64,000 nucleotides of DNA from an uncultured Alphaproteobacteria bacterium (GTDB lineage: Bacteria; Pseudomonadota; Alphaproteobacteria; CAAHEQ01; UBA3637). Position 1 is the stretch's first letter, and each line of letters starts with the position of its first letter. A model generated the notes under the pieces. The model did no database searches. It was not told the origin of the DNA and saw nothing but the letters and a program-made list of their open reading frames with translations. Positions 8,518 through 15,807 of this stretch are shown here, one piece after another. The stretch is from contig CAKQGY010000002.1 of NCBI GenBank assembly GCA_934234055.1, positions 62,001-126,000 on the forward strand, in the 5' to 3' direction. Made by a program: the position numbers and the translations under genes.

Positions 8518-9072
8518 ATGGAAGTTATTTTACTGGAAAGAATCGAACGTCTGGGTCAAATGGGTGACGTTGTGAACGTCAAGAACGGTTATGCGCGCAA
8601 CTACCTGTTGCCGCAAAAGAAAGCATTGCGCAAGACCAAAGATAATATGGCTTTCTTTGAAGCCAAGCGTCAGGAATACGAAGCCCGTAACCTGAAAATG
8701 AAACAAGAAGCCGAAGCACTGGCTCAAAAGATGGACGGTTTGTCTGTCGTGATCGTGCGCCAGGCTGCCGAAACCGGTCAACTGTATGGTTCTGTCACCA
8801 TGCGTGATATTTGCGAAGCAATTCGTGAGTGCGGTTTCCATGTGGAACGGTATCAGATCGACTTGAACCAACCGTTTAAGAATCTGGGTATCTTTGATGT
8901 GCGTTTGTCTTTGCACCCTGATGTGGTGCAAACGGTCCGTGTGAACATCGCGCGCTCCGAAGAAGAAGCCAAACGGGCGACACAAAAGAAAGAAAAAGAA
9001 GCCAAAGCAGAGACCGACAAGGCTGCTGCCGAAGTGGCTGAAAAACCGGCGGAAGAAGTCAAAGCCGACTAA
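8518..9072 (+). CDS. rplI: 50S ribosomal protein L9
   Basis: 184 aa. The N-terminal rRNA-binding domain (residues 1-50) has the L9 signature GDVVNVKNGYARNYLLPQKK. A long connecting helix and the C-terminal domain (about 75-150) follow. The last ~30 residues are a Lys/Glu/Ala-rich tail longer than in E. coli L9 (149 aa). Last gene of the operon, followed directly by a strong terminator. Confidence 0.97.
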   Translation: MEVILLERIERLGQMGDVVNVKNGYARNYLLPQKKALRKTKDNMAFFEAKRQEYEARNLKMKQEAEALAQKMDGLSVVIVRQAAETGQLYGSVTMRDICEAIRECGFHVERYQIDLNQPFKNLGIFDVRLSLHPDVVQTVRVNIARSEEEAKRATQKKEKEAKAETDKAAAEVAEKPAEEVKAD

Positions 9073-9097
9073 TTTTCCGGTGATTCAAGTGAATCAG

Positions 9098-9124
9098 GCC
9101 GCCCTTTCCGGGCGGCTTTTTTTT
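9098..9124 (+). terminator. rpsF-rpsR-rplI operon terminator
   Basis: GCCGCCC (9098-9104) pairs with GGGCGGC (9110-9116), followed by eight T (9117-9124). A classical intrinsic terminator. Confidence 0.92.
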
Positions 9125-9202
9125 GCCTTTCCTTTATTCCTCAATCGCTGCATCTGTCGGACTTCGTCAGTATTTGGGGATTAGAGTTGTTAATATTTTT
9201 TA

Positions 9203-9230
9203 TTGACAATATATAAAAAATAGGTATACT
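9203..9230 (+). promoter_or_regulatory. promoter of prepilin-like copy 2
   Basis: TTGACA (9203-9208), 16 bases, TATACT (9225-9230), about 44 bases before the start codon. The 16-base spacing is the same as in the promoter of copy 1. Confidence 0.75.
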
Positions 9231-9273
9231 TAGAGGCAGAGAAAGTTTAGATTTACCCAACAGGGAGGTTGTG

Positions 9274-11133
9274 ATGTGCATTTTTAACAAGTTTTCAAAA
9301 TATACTGCCGAATCGGGTCGCAGTATGGTAGAGATGCTGGGGGTTTTGGCGATTATTGGTGTGTTGACCGTCGGTGGGGTTGCCGGGTTTAATTTTGCGA
9401 TGAACAAGCACCGTGCGAATGAGATTATTCAAGGTGTTAAGGAACGCGCCGTGATCGGTAGCGGGCAACGTATAAATGATCATGCGGTGGACTTTCACGA
9501 GTTTCCGGAGTTGATTATAGACTATACGACCAGCGGGCGGAATACGGGGCTGAACGGGGAGAAAGAGTTTTTCTCGGTAGATGTGGCCGATGTGCCACAA
9601 GCGGTGTGTCAGAATGTGTTAAATATGAACTGGGACTGGCCGTCCGGAGTGTTTGTGAATGGTGTGAGAGAAGATACTTGCCCGGCCGAGAACAGTCAGA
9701 TGACCTTTGTCTTTGCGGCGGATTTAAGCGGTAAGATTGCACAGGAACAAGATCCGTGCTATGGATATGGTCAATGTTGCCGAGTTTTAGATACGGACAC
9801 ACGACAAATTGAAGTGGGGCAACTGTTGCTGGATAAGATTTGTAGAGGAACGAATAACGAGATTTGTTGTTCTCCGTCAACATTGGACTGTCGGTATGGG
9901 GAAGATATTGACAGATACGAACCGTTTCAAGATACACGTTCTACTTGTTTGAATGACGGGAAGCATAAATGTGATAATCAATTGAATTGTATATGCAGAA
10001 ATTGTCCGAATGGAAGTATGGTTCAAAATGCGGCGTGCGATTGTTCGTGTCCATCGGGGTATCAGGATAATCCGTGTGATACGGGATACTATCAGGACGG
10101 TGTATTGAATGACACGTTTGGTAATACCTTGTGTTATAAGTGCACAGCTTGTCCGGGAAACGAGACACCACCGGCAAATAAGTGTTCTGTGGCCAGGACC
10201 GAGGCAGGGCAAAACGGATGCCCGGATCGGACGGTCTATAATGAAGTGCCGTGTGCTTGTGATTCGGGATACACAACGAACGCTTGTGTGGCGGGGACGA
10301 ACTATCAGATGGATATGAAGACCCTGACCGATGGGACACAATGCTATAAGTGCGCCGAGTGTCCGCAGGACGAGACAAAACCGGCGGACAGATGCACGGA
10401 ATCCAAGACCGAGGCGGGCCAGAACGGGTGCCCCAGTCGGACGGTTTATAAAGATGTAACGCCCGATGCGTGTCATCAATGCGTGAATGGTCAGTTGCAG
10501 CTGAAAGACCCGAGGCAAACTTTGGTGAAAGGCGATACATGCTGTGAACCAAGTGAAAAAGATTCGACAAAGTGTAAAGTGCCTTGCTCGGGAACAGGGA
10601 CAGCATGCCAAGAATGTGATGATACGACAGGGGAATGGAAGAATCTGCCGACGAACAGTAAGGCGCGCGGATATGATTGCGGAAAATGCGACAGCAAAGG
10701 TAAAGTGGTTAAAGATACAAGTGTGAAAGTTCCGGATTGCAAAACCTGCAATTCCAAGACTTTTATGTTTGATAATAAAAAAGACGGAACGGTTTGCGGT
10801 ACCTGCGGCAAGTGTGGTAATGGGACATGTGCGGGTGATTATACGGCCACAACCACTGTTAAAAAGTATGGTGGCAATAATACAGCCTGTTGTCAAAATA
10901 CAACCGTCAGCTATTGCCCGTTAAGAGGCAAACCGGCTGATGAATGTACGGGGGATAAGGTAGTATGTCGAGACGCTTGTGGAATTGGATCGCATTGTGA
11001 TACTTCAAGAGGGAGTACTTTATATTGTAGAGATCAATGTACAGGAAGAGCATGGTATAAATGTGCAAAAGGGTATAAGAAAATTTGTTATCAGGGATCT
11101 TGTAAATGTAGATCAACATGGGGGGGGCATTGA
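9274..11133 (+). CDS. prepilin-like Cys-rich surface protein, copy 2
   Basis: 619 aa. The leader has 15 residues, with the predicted cut at Gly15/Arg16, Glu20 at mature +5, and a hydrophobic helix to ~residue 40. A pilin-like domain to ~residue 165 is followed by a long tail with dozens of Cys, many in CxC, CC or CxxC spacing. The tail contains a 70-residue tandem repeat (CYKC...TEAGQNGCP...RTVY, twice). The GTG at 9271 is too close to GGGAGG, so the next ATG is chosen. Near identity with copy 1 stops near residue 165. An extracytoplasmic, disulfide-stabilised adhesin or pilus-tip role is possible, but this is inference. Confidence 0.85.
   Translation: MCIFNKFSKYTAESGRSMVEMLGVLAIIGVLTVGGVAGFNFAMNKHRANEIIQGVKERAVIGSGQRINDHAVDFHEFPELIIDYTTSGRNTGLNGEKEFFSVDVADVPQAVCQNVLNMNWDWPSGVFVNGVREDTCPAENSQMTFVFAADLSGKIAQEQDPCYGYGQCCRVLDTDTRQIEVGQLLLDKICRGTNNEICCSPSTLDCRYGEDIDRYEPFQDTRSTCLNDGKHKCDNQLNCICRNCPNGSMVQNAACDCSCPSGYQDNPCDTGYYQDGVLNDTFGNTLCYKCTACPGNETPPANKCSVARTEAGQNGCPDRTVYNEVPCACDSGYTTNACVAGTNYQMDMKTLTDGTQCYKCAECPQDETKPADRCTESKTEAGQNGCPSRTVYKDVTPDACHQCVNGQLQLKDPRQTLVKGDTCCEPSEKDSTKCKVPCSGTGTACQECDDTTGEWKNLPTNSKARGYDCGKCDSKGKVVKDTSVKVPDCKTCNSKTFMFDNKKDGTVCGTCGKCGNGTCAGDYTATTTVKKYGGNNTACCQNTTVSYCPLRGKPADECTGDKVVCRDACGIGSHCDTSRGSTLYCRDQCTGRAWYKCAKGYKKICYQGSCKCRSTWGGH
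9361..9596 (+). repeat. 236-bp perfect inverted duplicate of 368-603
   Basis: Every base from 9361 to 9596 matches the reverse complement of 368-603. Similarity continues on both sides with few changes, to about 9770 and 210 at the 3' side. It encodes the pilin core of copies 1 and 2. Confidence 0.92.
10132..10461 (+). repeat. tandem 210-bp coding repeat in prepilin-like copy 2
   Basis: Two 70-residue units are spaced exactly 210 bp apart. The conserved part runs CYKC, C/GNETPP or QDETKP, then TEAGQNGCP and RTVY (10132-10251 and 10342-10461). This is a Cys-rich extracellular repeat. Confidence 0.75.
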
Positions 11134-11235
11134 AATGACGGGAGAGAGGGGATACATGGCCACAGGCAGATTCTTGCTTGCGCAGTCTTAAAATAACAAA
11201 GAGAAAAAAGAACAAAATTATTTTTGCTTTTTTTA

Positions 11236-11264
11236 TTGACTTTTACCAAAAAATTCGTTATAAA
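11236..11264 (+). promoter_or_regulatory. dksA operon promoter
   Basis: TTGACT (11236-11241), 17 bases, TATAAA (11259-11264). The ribosome site AAAGGAG and the ATG at 11297 follow. Confidence 0.7.
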
Positions 11265-11296
11265 AAAAATATCTTGTAGCACGAAAGGAGAAATAT

Positions 11297-11716
11297 ATGC
11301 CAACTGTGACTCTTCCCCCAAATTATAAGCCTTCGGCAAAAGAAGAATATATGAATGATCGCCAATTGGAATACTTTAAACGTAAACTTTTGGATTGGCG
11401 CAACGAACTGATGAAAGGGTCGGAATCCACACTGCAAGACCTGAAAGAAACTAACCTGAACGAAGCGGATGCGAATGACCGCGCCAGTAGCGAAACTGAT
11501 CAATCCTTGGAACTGCGCACACGCGATCGGATGCGCAAACTGATCAAAAAAATCAATCAGGCTTTGGACCGAATTGAAAACGGCACCTATGGCTATTGCG
11601 AAGAAACCGGCGAACCAATCGGGTTGGCCAGGCTGGAAGCAAGACCGGTGGCAACACTGAGCATTGAAGCACAAGAACGCCACGAACGCAAGGAAAAAAC
11701 TTTTGCAGAAGAATAA
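11297..11716 (+). CDS. dksA: RNA polymerase-binding transcription factor DksA
   Basis: 139 aa. A coiled-coil region (about residues 20-95, with NEADANDRASSETDQS at the tip) enters the RNA polymerase secondary channel in this family and works with ppGpp. The C-terminal globular part, YGYCEETGEPIGLARLEARP, keeps only one of the four zinc-ligand cysteines, as is usual in alphaproteobacterial DksA. AAAGGAG precedes the start. First gene of dksA-maf-rng-yacG. Confidence 0.93.
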   Translation: MPTVTLPPNYKPSAKEEYMNDRQLEYFKRKLLDWRNELMKGSESTLQDLKETNLNEADANDRASSETDQSLELRTRDRMRKLIKKINQALDRIENGTYGYCEETGEPIGLARLEARPVATLSIEAQERHERKEKTFAEE

Positions 11717-12302
11717 CCGCCCGAATGTGTGGCACCTGAAACACGGGTTTATCTTGGCGTCGGGGTCGCCTCAAAGACGGCGGCTGCTGGAATGTGCGGG
11801 GTTCGTGCCGGACGATATTATTACTGCGGATATTGATGAAACACCCCTGCCCGGTGAACTGCCGGCGCGATATGTGCGGCGTATGGGTATCAGCAAAGCA
11901 CGGACAGTGGCAAAGCTGCACCCGGGGCGATGTGTGGTTGCGGCCGATACGATTATTGCCGTGGGTAAGCGCATCATCCGAAAAGCGTCCTGCGAAGAAG
12001 AAGCGCAGGCAAACTTGAAACTGCTGTCGGGACGGCGGCACCGGGTGATTACGGGCGTGGGCGTCATAACACCCGAAGGGCGGGAAATCGCCAAAGTCGT
12101 GCGCACCGATGTGGTCTTGAAACACCTGGACAACGCCGATGTGCGGGCTATTTTGGATTCGGGTGAATGGCAAAATGTGGCGGGATACCGGATTGAGGGA
12201 ATACTGTCTGCCTGTGTGCGCCAAATCATCGGATCACACCCGAATGTCGTGGGACTGCCGATCTTTGAAGTGGCGCAAATCTTGAAAGGCATATTGAGAT
12301 GA
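11703..12302 (+). CDS. maf: Maf-type nucleoside triphosphate pyrophosphatase
   Basis: About 199 aa from the chosen TTG. The motif ILASGSPQRRRLLE is the family N-terminal signature. AADTII carries the metal-site Asp, and GEWQNVAGYRIEG resembles the C-terminal substrate motif. Maf proteins hydrolyse non-canonical or pyrimidine NTPs. There is no ATG. TTG at 11703 has AAGGA about 7 bases upstream and overlaps dksA by 14 bases, while GTG at 11727 is the alternative. The stop overlaps the next gene (ATGA). Confidence 0.88.
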   Translation: MQKNNRPNVWHLKHGFILASGSPQRRRLLECAGFVPDDIITADIDETPLPGELPARYVRRMGISKARTVAKLHPGRCVVAADTIIAVGKRIIRKASCEEEAQANLKLLSGRRHRVITGVGVITPEGREIAKVVRTDVVLKHLDNADVRAILDSGEWQNVAGYRIEGILSACVRQIIGSHPNVVGLPIFEVAQILKGILR

Positions 12303-13216
12303 AAATCTTGCGCCAAGACGGCCTGGGGGAAAATCGGACGGTGTGGATCAAAGATGGACAACCCTGGCGAATTGTCATTCGGCGGGACAAGGCTTTGAAC
12401 CTGGGCGATGTGGTGGCTGCAAAAATAACGGCGCATGAGCCGGCGTTGCATGGCTGGTTTGCCAAAACAGCGCGGGGGGATGTGCTGATCAAAACAGAAG
12501 AACGCCAGCGGGAAGGTGAATCTGTCCGAGTGCAAATCACTATTGAAGCGCACGACGAAAAACCCGCGACGGGCATTTTAAGCAATGAACCCGAGCAATG
12601 GGGAGATTCATTTGCGGGCCGGGCAACAGAAGACGCCCCGATAGAAGATATATCCGCGGCCGAGATGGACGACCTGATGGACCGGGCTATGGCGGCAGAT
12701 TGCGCTTTGGCAGGCGGCGGGGTTCTGCACATCGAGCATACGCGAATCGGATGGGCTATTGATGTGGATACGCGGACAGCGGGGGCGGCGTGGCGGACAA
12801 TCAATCAAGAAGCTGTGCAAGAAATTGCGCGACAAATTGGCTTGAAAAATATGGGAGGCCTGATCCTGATTGACTTTGCGGGCAGTAAACGCGGGCGCGC
12901 GGGACGGGAAATTGGGGCAGCCCTGAAAACGGCTTTGGCAGAAGATGACCTGATCACCGGGGCCGGTTGGACAAAAGCGGGGCTTTACGAATTGATGCGG
13001 ACACGACGGCGCGCGTCTTTGTGGGACAATCTGGGGAATGAAAATCGCCTGGCGACCTATTACCGAATCCGGCGGGCGGTGGCGAATTGTCGCCGTGGGT
13101 GCGTGCGGGTGCGAGTGGCCCCTGCCCTGATACCGATGTTGACGGCTGTCGGGATTGCGGCAGAACCGGTCTTTGAAAAACCGATGTCCTTTTTTGAAAT
13201 TGTGGAGAATGAATGA
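12299..13216 (+). CDS. short ribonuclease E/G-family protein
   Basis: 305 aa, far shorter than RNase E and also shorter than RNase G (~490). The conserved core is present: GGLILIDFAGSKRG (about residues 190-203, with the catalytic-type Asp) and GWTKAGLYELMRTR (about 221-234). Short forms located between maf and yacG are characteristic of alphaproteobacteria. The N-terminal S1-like part looks reduced. Probable role: rRNA or mRNA processing. It overlaps maf and yacG by 4 bases each. Confidence 0.82.
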   Translation: MKILRQDGLGENRTVWIKDGQPWRIVIRRDKALNLGDVVAAKITAHEPALHGWFAKTARGDVLIKTEERQREGESVRVQITIEAHDEKPATGILSNEPEQWGDSFAGRATEDAPIEDISAAEMDDLMDRAMAADCALAGGGVLHIEHTRIGWAIDVDTRTAGAAWRTINQEAVQEIARQIGLKNMGGLILIDFAGSKRGRAGREIGAALKTALAEDDLITGAGWTKAGLYELMRTRRRASLWDNLGNENRLATYYRIRRAVANCRRGCVRVRVAPALIPMLTAVGIAAEPVFEKPMSFFEIVENE

Positions 13217-13419
13217 TGACTGAAAATACGCCGATTTTGAATACAAAATGCCCGATATGCGGGAAGTTGGCAACCCTGGAATACAAGCCGTTTTGCTCGA
13301 AAAAATGCGCGGATATTGACCTGGGGCGATGGCTGAAAGGCAACTATGTCGTGCATACCGACGAGGTGCCCGATGAGGCCGATTTGGCCGAGACAATCGC
13401 CGAAATTGAAAAAAAATGA
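13213..13419 (+). CDS. yacG: DNA gyrase inhibitor YacG, zinc-binding
   Basis: 68 aa. The four zinc ligands are CPICGK and CSKKC, followed by DLGRWLKGNYVV, the family signature. YacG binds the GyrB C-terminal region and blocks DNA binding in E. coli. Two ATGs are adjacent. The first (13213) overlaps the upstream stop as ATGA. Last protein gene of the operon, with tRNA-Phe next. Confidence 0.92.
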   Translation: MMTENTPILNTKCPICGKLATLEYKPFCSKKCADIDLGRWLKGNYVVHTDEVPDEADLAETIAEIEKK

Positions 13420-13438
13420 CTTTTTTATAAAAAAAGAC

Positions 13439-13467
13439 TGGACTTTTGTTTCATTTTAGGGTATAAG
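13439..13467 (+). promoter_or_regulatory. tRNA-Phe promoter
   Basis: TGGACT (13439-13444), 17 bases, TATAAG (13462-13467), 15 bases before the mature tRNA 5' end. Confidence 0.6.
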
Positions 13468-13481
13468 GGGTGTTATGCGAT

Positions 13482-13557
13482 GCCTGGGTAGCTCAGTCGG
13501 TAGAGCAAGGGACTGAAAATCCCTGTGTCGGCGGTTCGATTCCGTCCCCAGGCACCA
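13482..13557 (+). tRNA. tRNA-Phe (anticodon GAA)
   Basis: 76 bases with encoded CCA. The acceptor stem GCCTGGG/CCCAGGC is fully paired. The D arm is GCTC...GAGC, the anticodon stem AGGGA/TCCCT flanks CTGAAAA, and the T arm contains TTCGATT. Its place after yacG is conserved in alphaproteobacteria. Confidence 0.98.
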
Positions 13558-13568
13558 TCCATTAAAAC

Positions 13569-13591
13569 CGTCCGAAAGGGCGATTTTTTTT
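13569..13591 (+). terminator. tRNA-Phe terminator
   Basis: CGTCC-GAAA-GGGCG (one G-U pair) followed by ATTTTTTTTT. Confidence 0.85.
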
Positions 13592-13620
13592 ATGGGAAAG
13601 AGTTGCATTCGTGTTTGGTT

Positions 13621-13663
13621 GATTCTTCGGGGGCAAGTCCCCTGCCCCGCTCAGAATGAGGGG
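13621..13663 (+). repeat. family B palindromic repeat (GATTCTTCGG...CTCAGAATGA)
   Basis: Left arm GATTCTTCGGGGGCAAG, right arm GCTCAGAATGAGGGG. The ends (ATTCTTC / CAGAAT) and the inner GGGGCA/TGCCCC are partly inverted. It belongs to the repeat family also seen at 27457, 38728 and 39681. Confidence 0.7.
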
Positions 13664-13713
13664 AAGAATAACGAGGGGTAAGGTGGTTGTGGGGCATTGG
13701 GATAAGAAAAAGA

Positions 13714-13742
13714 TTGACGGGGGGAGGATTATCTGCTATGAT
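13714..13742 (+). promoter_or_regulatory. promoter of the 13815 glycosyltransferase
   Basis: TTGACG (13714-13719), 17 bases, TATGAT (13737-13742). The transcript would start near 13749, leaving a ~65-base leader. Confidence 0.55.
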
Positions 13743-13814
13743 ACAAAATAACACAATCTGTAATGAAAAAATGTCATTTGTTATGATGTCAAGAATATAA
13801 AAGGATTAAAAAAT

Positions 13815-14633
13815 ATGCAAAAATTACCCGTCAGTGTCGGCATACTTTCCTATAAGGCACACAAAACAATTGATCATACTTTGACGCAATACGGCGACTT
13901 TTTAACGCATTTTGAAGAAGCAAAAGTCTTCTTTCAATGCGTGAGTGAAGCCGATCAACGCATCGCCGAAAAACACAAAATCGCTTGGCAAGGAAGGCCG
14001 GATAATATCGGCATCCAAAGCGGTATGCGGTGGGTGGTGGAAAACCTGAACGGCGAGTATATCCTGTATATGGAAAATGATTTCCAACTGCTGTATGATG
14101 TGAAAACGGCCGTGCGGGAAATTGAAAAAGCCCTGGACTTGGTGCGCACGGGGCGCGCGGATATTGTGCGGCTGCGGTCGCGCTTTAACGCCGGAGAGCC
14201 GTTTAACGATGTTCGCAAATATACGCACTTGTTTAAGCCGGTGGCTATACACCCGGATTTTCGCGATTTTCACAAAATTCAAAAGACGATGCCGATGTTG
14301 AAATACCTGAGGCCGGGAAAAGCCAGGCGGTTGGCGGCGCGGGCGTTGTATCTGGAAAAAGAACCGGAAAAACTGTTCCCGAAAATCATCAAAAAAGACG
14401 GCGATTTTTATTTTGTGGACTCGGCCTATCTGAATTGGACAAATAACCCGACAATCGTGCGCAAAGACTTGTTCCTGAAACTGCTGGACTATGCCGATGC
14501 ACACCCGTCGCACCGAACCGTGAACGGTATGCAAGACTTGGAAAAGCCGTTGAACTGCCGGTGGTGGCAAGAACAACACTTGACAATCGCCATCGGAAAC
14601 GGAATCTTTATCCACAATCGACTAGACCGGTAA
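13815..14633 (+). CDS. probable glycosyltransferase (GT-A fold)
   Basis: 272 aa. The N-terminus LPVSVGILSYKAHKTIDHTL is the usual first beta strand of family-2-like transferases. YILYMENDFQLL (about residues 88-99) is in the place of the DxD metal motif, with END rather than DxD. No membrane segment. AAAGGAT lies 10 bases before the ATG. Its stop overlaps the convergent deacetylase by 12 bases. A role in surface polysaccharide or LPS assembly is likely. The substrate is unknown. Confidence 0.65.
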   Translation: MQKLPVSVGILSYKAHKTIDHTLTQYGDFLTHFEEAKVFFQCVSEADQRIAEKHKIAWQGRPDNIGIQSGMRWVVENLNGEYILYMENDFQLLYDVKTAVREIEKALDLVRTGRADIVRLRSRFNAGEPFNDVRKYTHLFKPVAIHPDFRDFHKIQKTMPMLKYLRPGKARRLAARALYLEKEPEKLFPKIIKKDGDFYFVDSAYLNWTNNPTIVRKDLFLKLLDYADAHPSHRTVNGMQDLEKPLNCRWWQEQHLTIAIGNGIFIHNRLDR

Positions 14634-15527
14634 AAGCAAATCGTCAATCGGCGTGTCGGACTCTATGAAAATTCGATGTAGAGCATAGGTATCATCGGCG
14701 TCCGTAATATATCGGCGTTTGAGCGCGGGATCCGCCGGATTGACCAACACGGCACTGTCGTAATGAGCACGAATGATTGCGTCGCTGGCCGAATTATGGT
14801 GCCCATACGGATACGAAAAATGGGTGCAGGAGCGGTTGAGCCATTCAGTCAGCTTGGCTTGGCTGAGGAGAGCCTCGGCCAAAGGATCAGGCACGCGGTC
14901 CATATGCACATGGTGATTGGTGTGAGAGCCGATCTGGCACAAGTCATCGGCTGCCATTTCCTGTAAATCCGCCACAGAGCACGCACCGGCACGGTGATAA
15001 GCCGCAAAATCCAGGTGCGAATCGTGCAGCAAAAACGACATAATTTGATGCCCGGAAAGAAAGGGCAGAACACGTTTGATATATTTGAACCACCACCAAA
15101 GACGCTTGAAACGATGCTGTTTTTGGGGTAGCGTCAGTGGCAGCGCATTGATCTTGTCGCACAGCAACAGCAGGCCGTCCATCTCGGGCAACCGACAATT
15201 GTTAAAGCCGTTCTCTATTAAATCGGTGGCAATATAAAACACAAACGGGACATTGTGCTTTTTGAAAACCGGATAGGCATGGGTGTAGATGTTCTTCCAC
15301 CCGTCATCAATCGTAATAACGATGTTTTTATGCTCTTGGTCGTCAGCTTTGTCGCGCAAAAAACGATCCAGGGATACAAAGGTATAACCCCGATCCCGCG
15401 CGGCGATAATCAACTGCTCCAATCGGGCGGGGGTGAGGTTTAGGTAATTAAACATCGGAGAAATATCCCGACGGAACGAATCGGGTTCAACACTGTGCAA
15501 ACCCCAAATAATTCCTTTTTTCAACAT
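14622..15527 (-). CDS. polysaccharide deacetylase (NodB-like, CE4)
   Basis: 301 aa. CE4 motif 1 is VITIDDGW (with the catalytic-type Asp pair), motif 2 is GSHTNHHVHM with the metal His residues, and motif 3 is FSYPYGHHN. The frame extends to 15584, but AAAGGACGG lies just before the Met at 15527, so this start is preferred. It has no signal peptide, so it probably acts on a cytoplasmic lipid-linked or nucleotide sugar, or is exported in another way. Its convergent partner is a glycosyltransferase, consistent with surface sugar modification. Confidence 0.85.
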   Translation of the reverse strand: MLKKGIIWGLHSVEPDSFRRDISPMFNYLNLTPARLEQLIIAARDRGYTFVSLDRFLRDKADDQEHKNIVITIDDGWKNIYTHAYPVFKKHNVPFVFYIATDLIENGFNNCRLPEMDGLLLLCDKINALPLTLPQKQHRFKRLWWWFKYIKRVLPFLSGHQIMSFLLHDSHLDFAAYHRAGACSVADLQEMAADDLCQIGSHTNHHVHMDRVPDPLAEALLSQAKLTEWLNRSCTHFSYPYGHHNSASDAIIRAHYDSAVLVNPADPALKRRYITDADDTYALHRIFIESDTPIDDLLLPV

Positions 15528-15555
15528 TATAGACCGTCCTTTCCAAAACGAAAAT

Positions 15556-15584
15556 ACTATACGCTGATTTTTTTCAAAAGACAA
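15556..15584 (-). promoter_or_regulatory. deacetylase promoter
   Basis: Minus strand: TTGTCT (15579-15584), 17 bases, TATAGT (15556-15561). Confidence 0.6.
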
Positions 15585-15598
15585 GTGTTATTTTTCCC

Positions 15599-15626
15599 TT
15601 GCATTTGGAAAAAAAATAAGTAAAAT
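15599..15626 (+). promoter_or_regulatory. pyrG leader promoter
   Basis: TTGCAT (15599-15604), 16 bases, TAAAAT (15621-15626). The transcript would start near 15633, so pyrG has a ~170-base leader. Confidence 0.5.
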
Positions 15627-15651
15627 AAAACTATTCGTAAAGGAAAGTTTG

Positions 15652-15807
15652 ATGCAAAACAGAGTGCCGACAGTTATCCCAATGGATCGGTTTTTAACCG
15701 CCGGGGCGGCTCTCCCCCAAAATCAGCTTTCACAATATAACCGGAACTCCCTGAAAAATCAGGGAGTTCTTTCTTTTAACAATCAGCAGGAAAGTGTTTA
15801 TCTATGA
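15652..15807 (+). CDS. 51-aa leader ORF translationally coupled to pyrG
   Basis: It starts [18 protein letters not shown] and ends ESVYL. AAGGAAAG lies 4-5 bases before the ATG. Its stop TGA overlaps the pyrG ATG in ATGA. It is unusually rich in Asn and Gln and has no Cys or Trp. The terminator-like hairpin at 15745 lies inside it, so a ribosome translating this ORF would cover the hairpin. It may be a regulatory leader peptide rather than a functional protein. Confidence 0.5.
   Translation: MQNRVPTVIPMDRFLTAGAALPQNQLSQYNRNSLKNQGVLSFNNQQESVYL
15745..15777 (+). terminator. terminator-like attenuator in the pyrG leader
   Basis: AACTCCCTG (15745-15753) pairs with CAGGGAGTT (15760-15768), a 9-bp stem with loop AAAAAT, followed by CTTTCTTTT. 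It lies 27 bases before the pyrG ATG and inside the leader ORF, which suggests attenuation of pyrG. Confidence 0.75.

Noticed and set aside
9877..10896. 339-aa minus-strand ORF inside prepilin-like copy 2
   Set aside because: It mirrors the Cys-rich repeats in antisense. No start signal, and the plus strand has a strong promoter and the conserved prepilin N-terminus.
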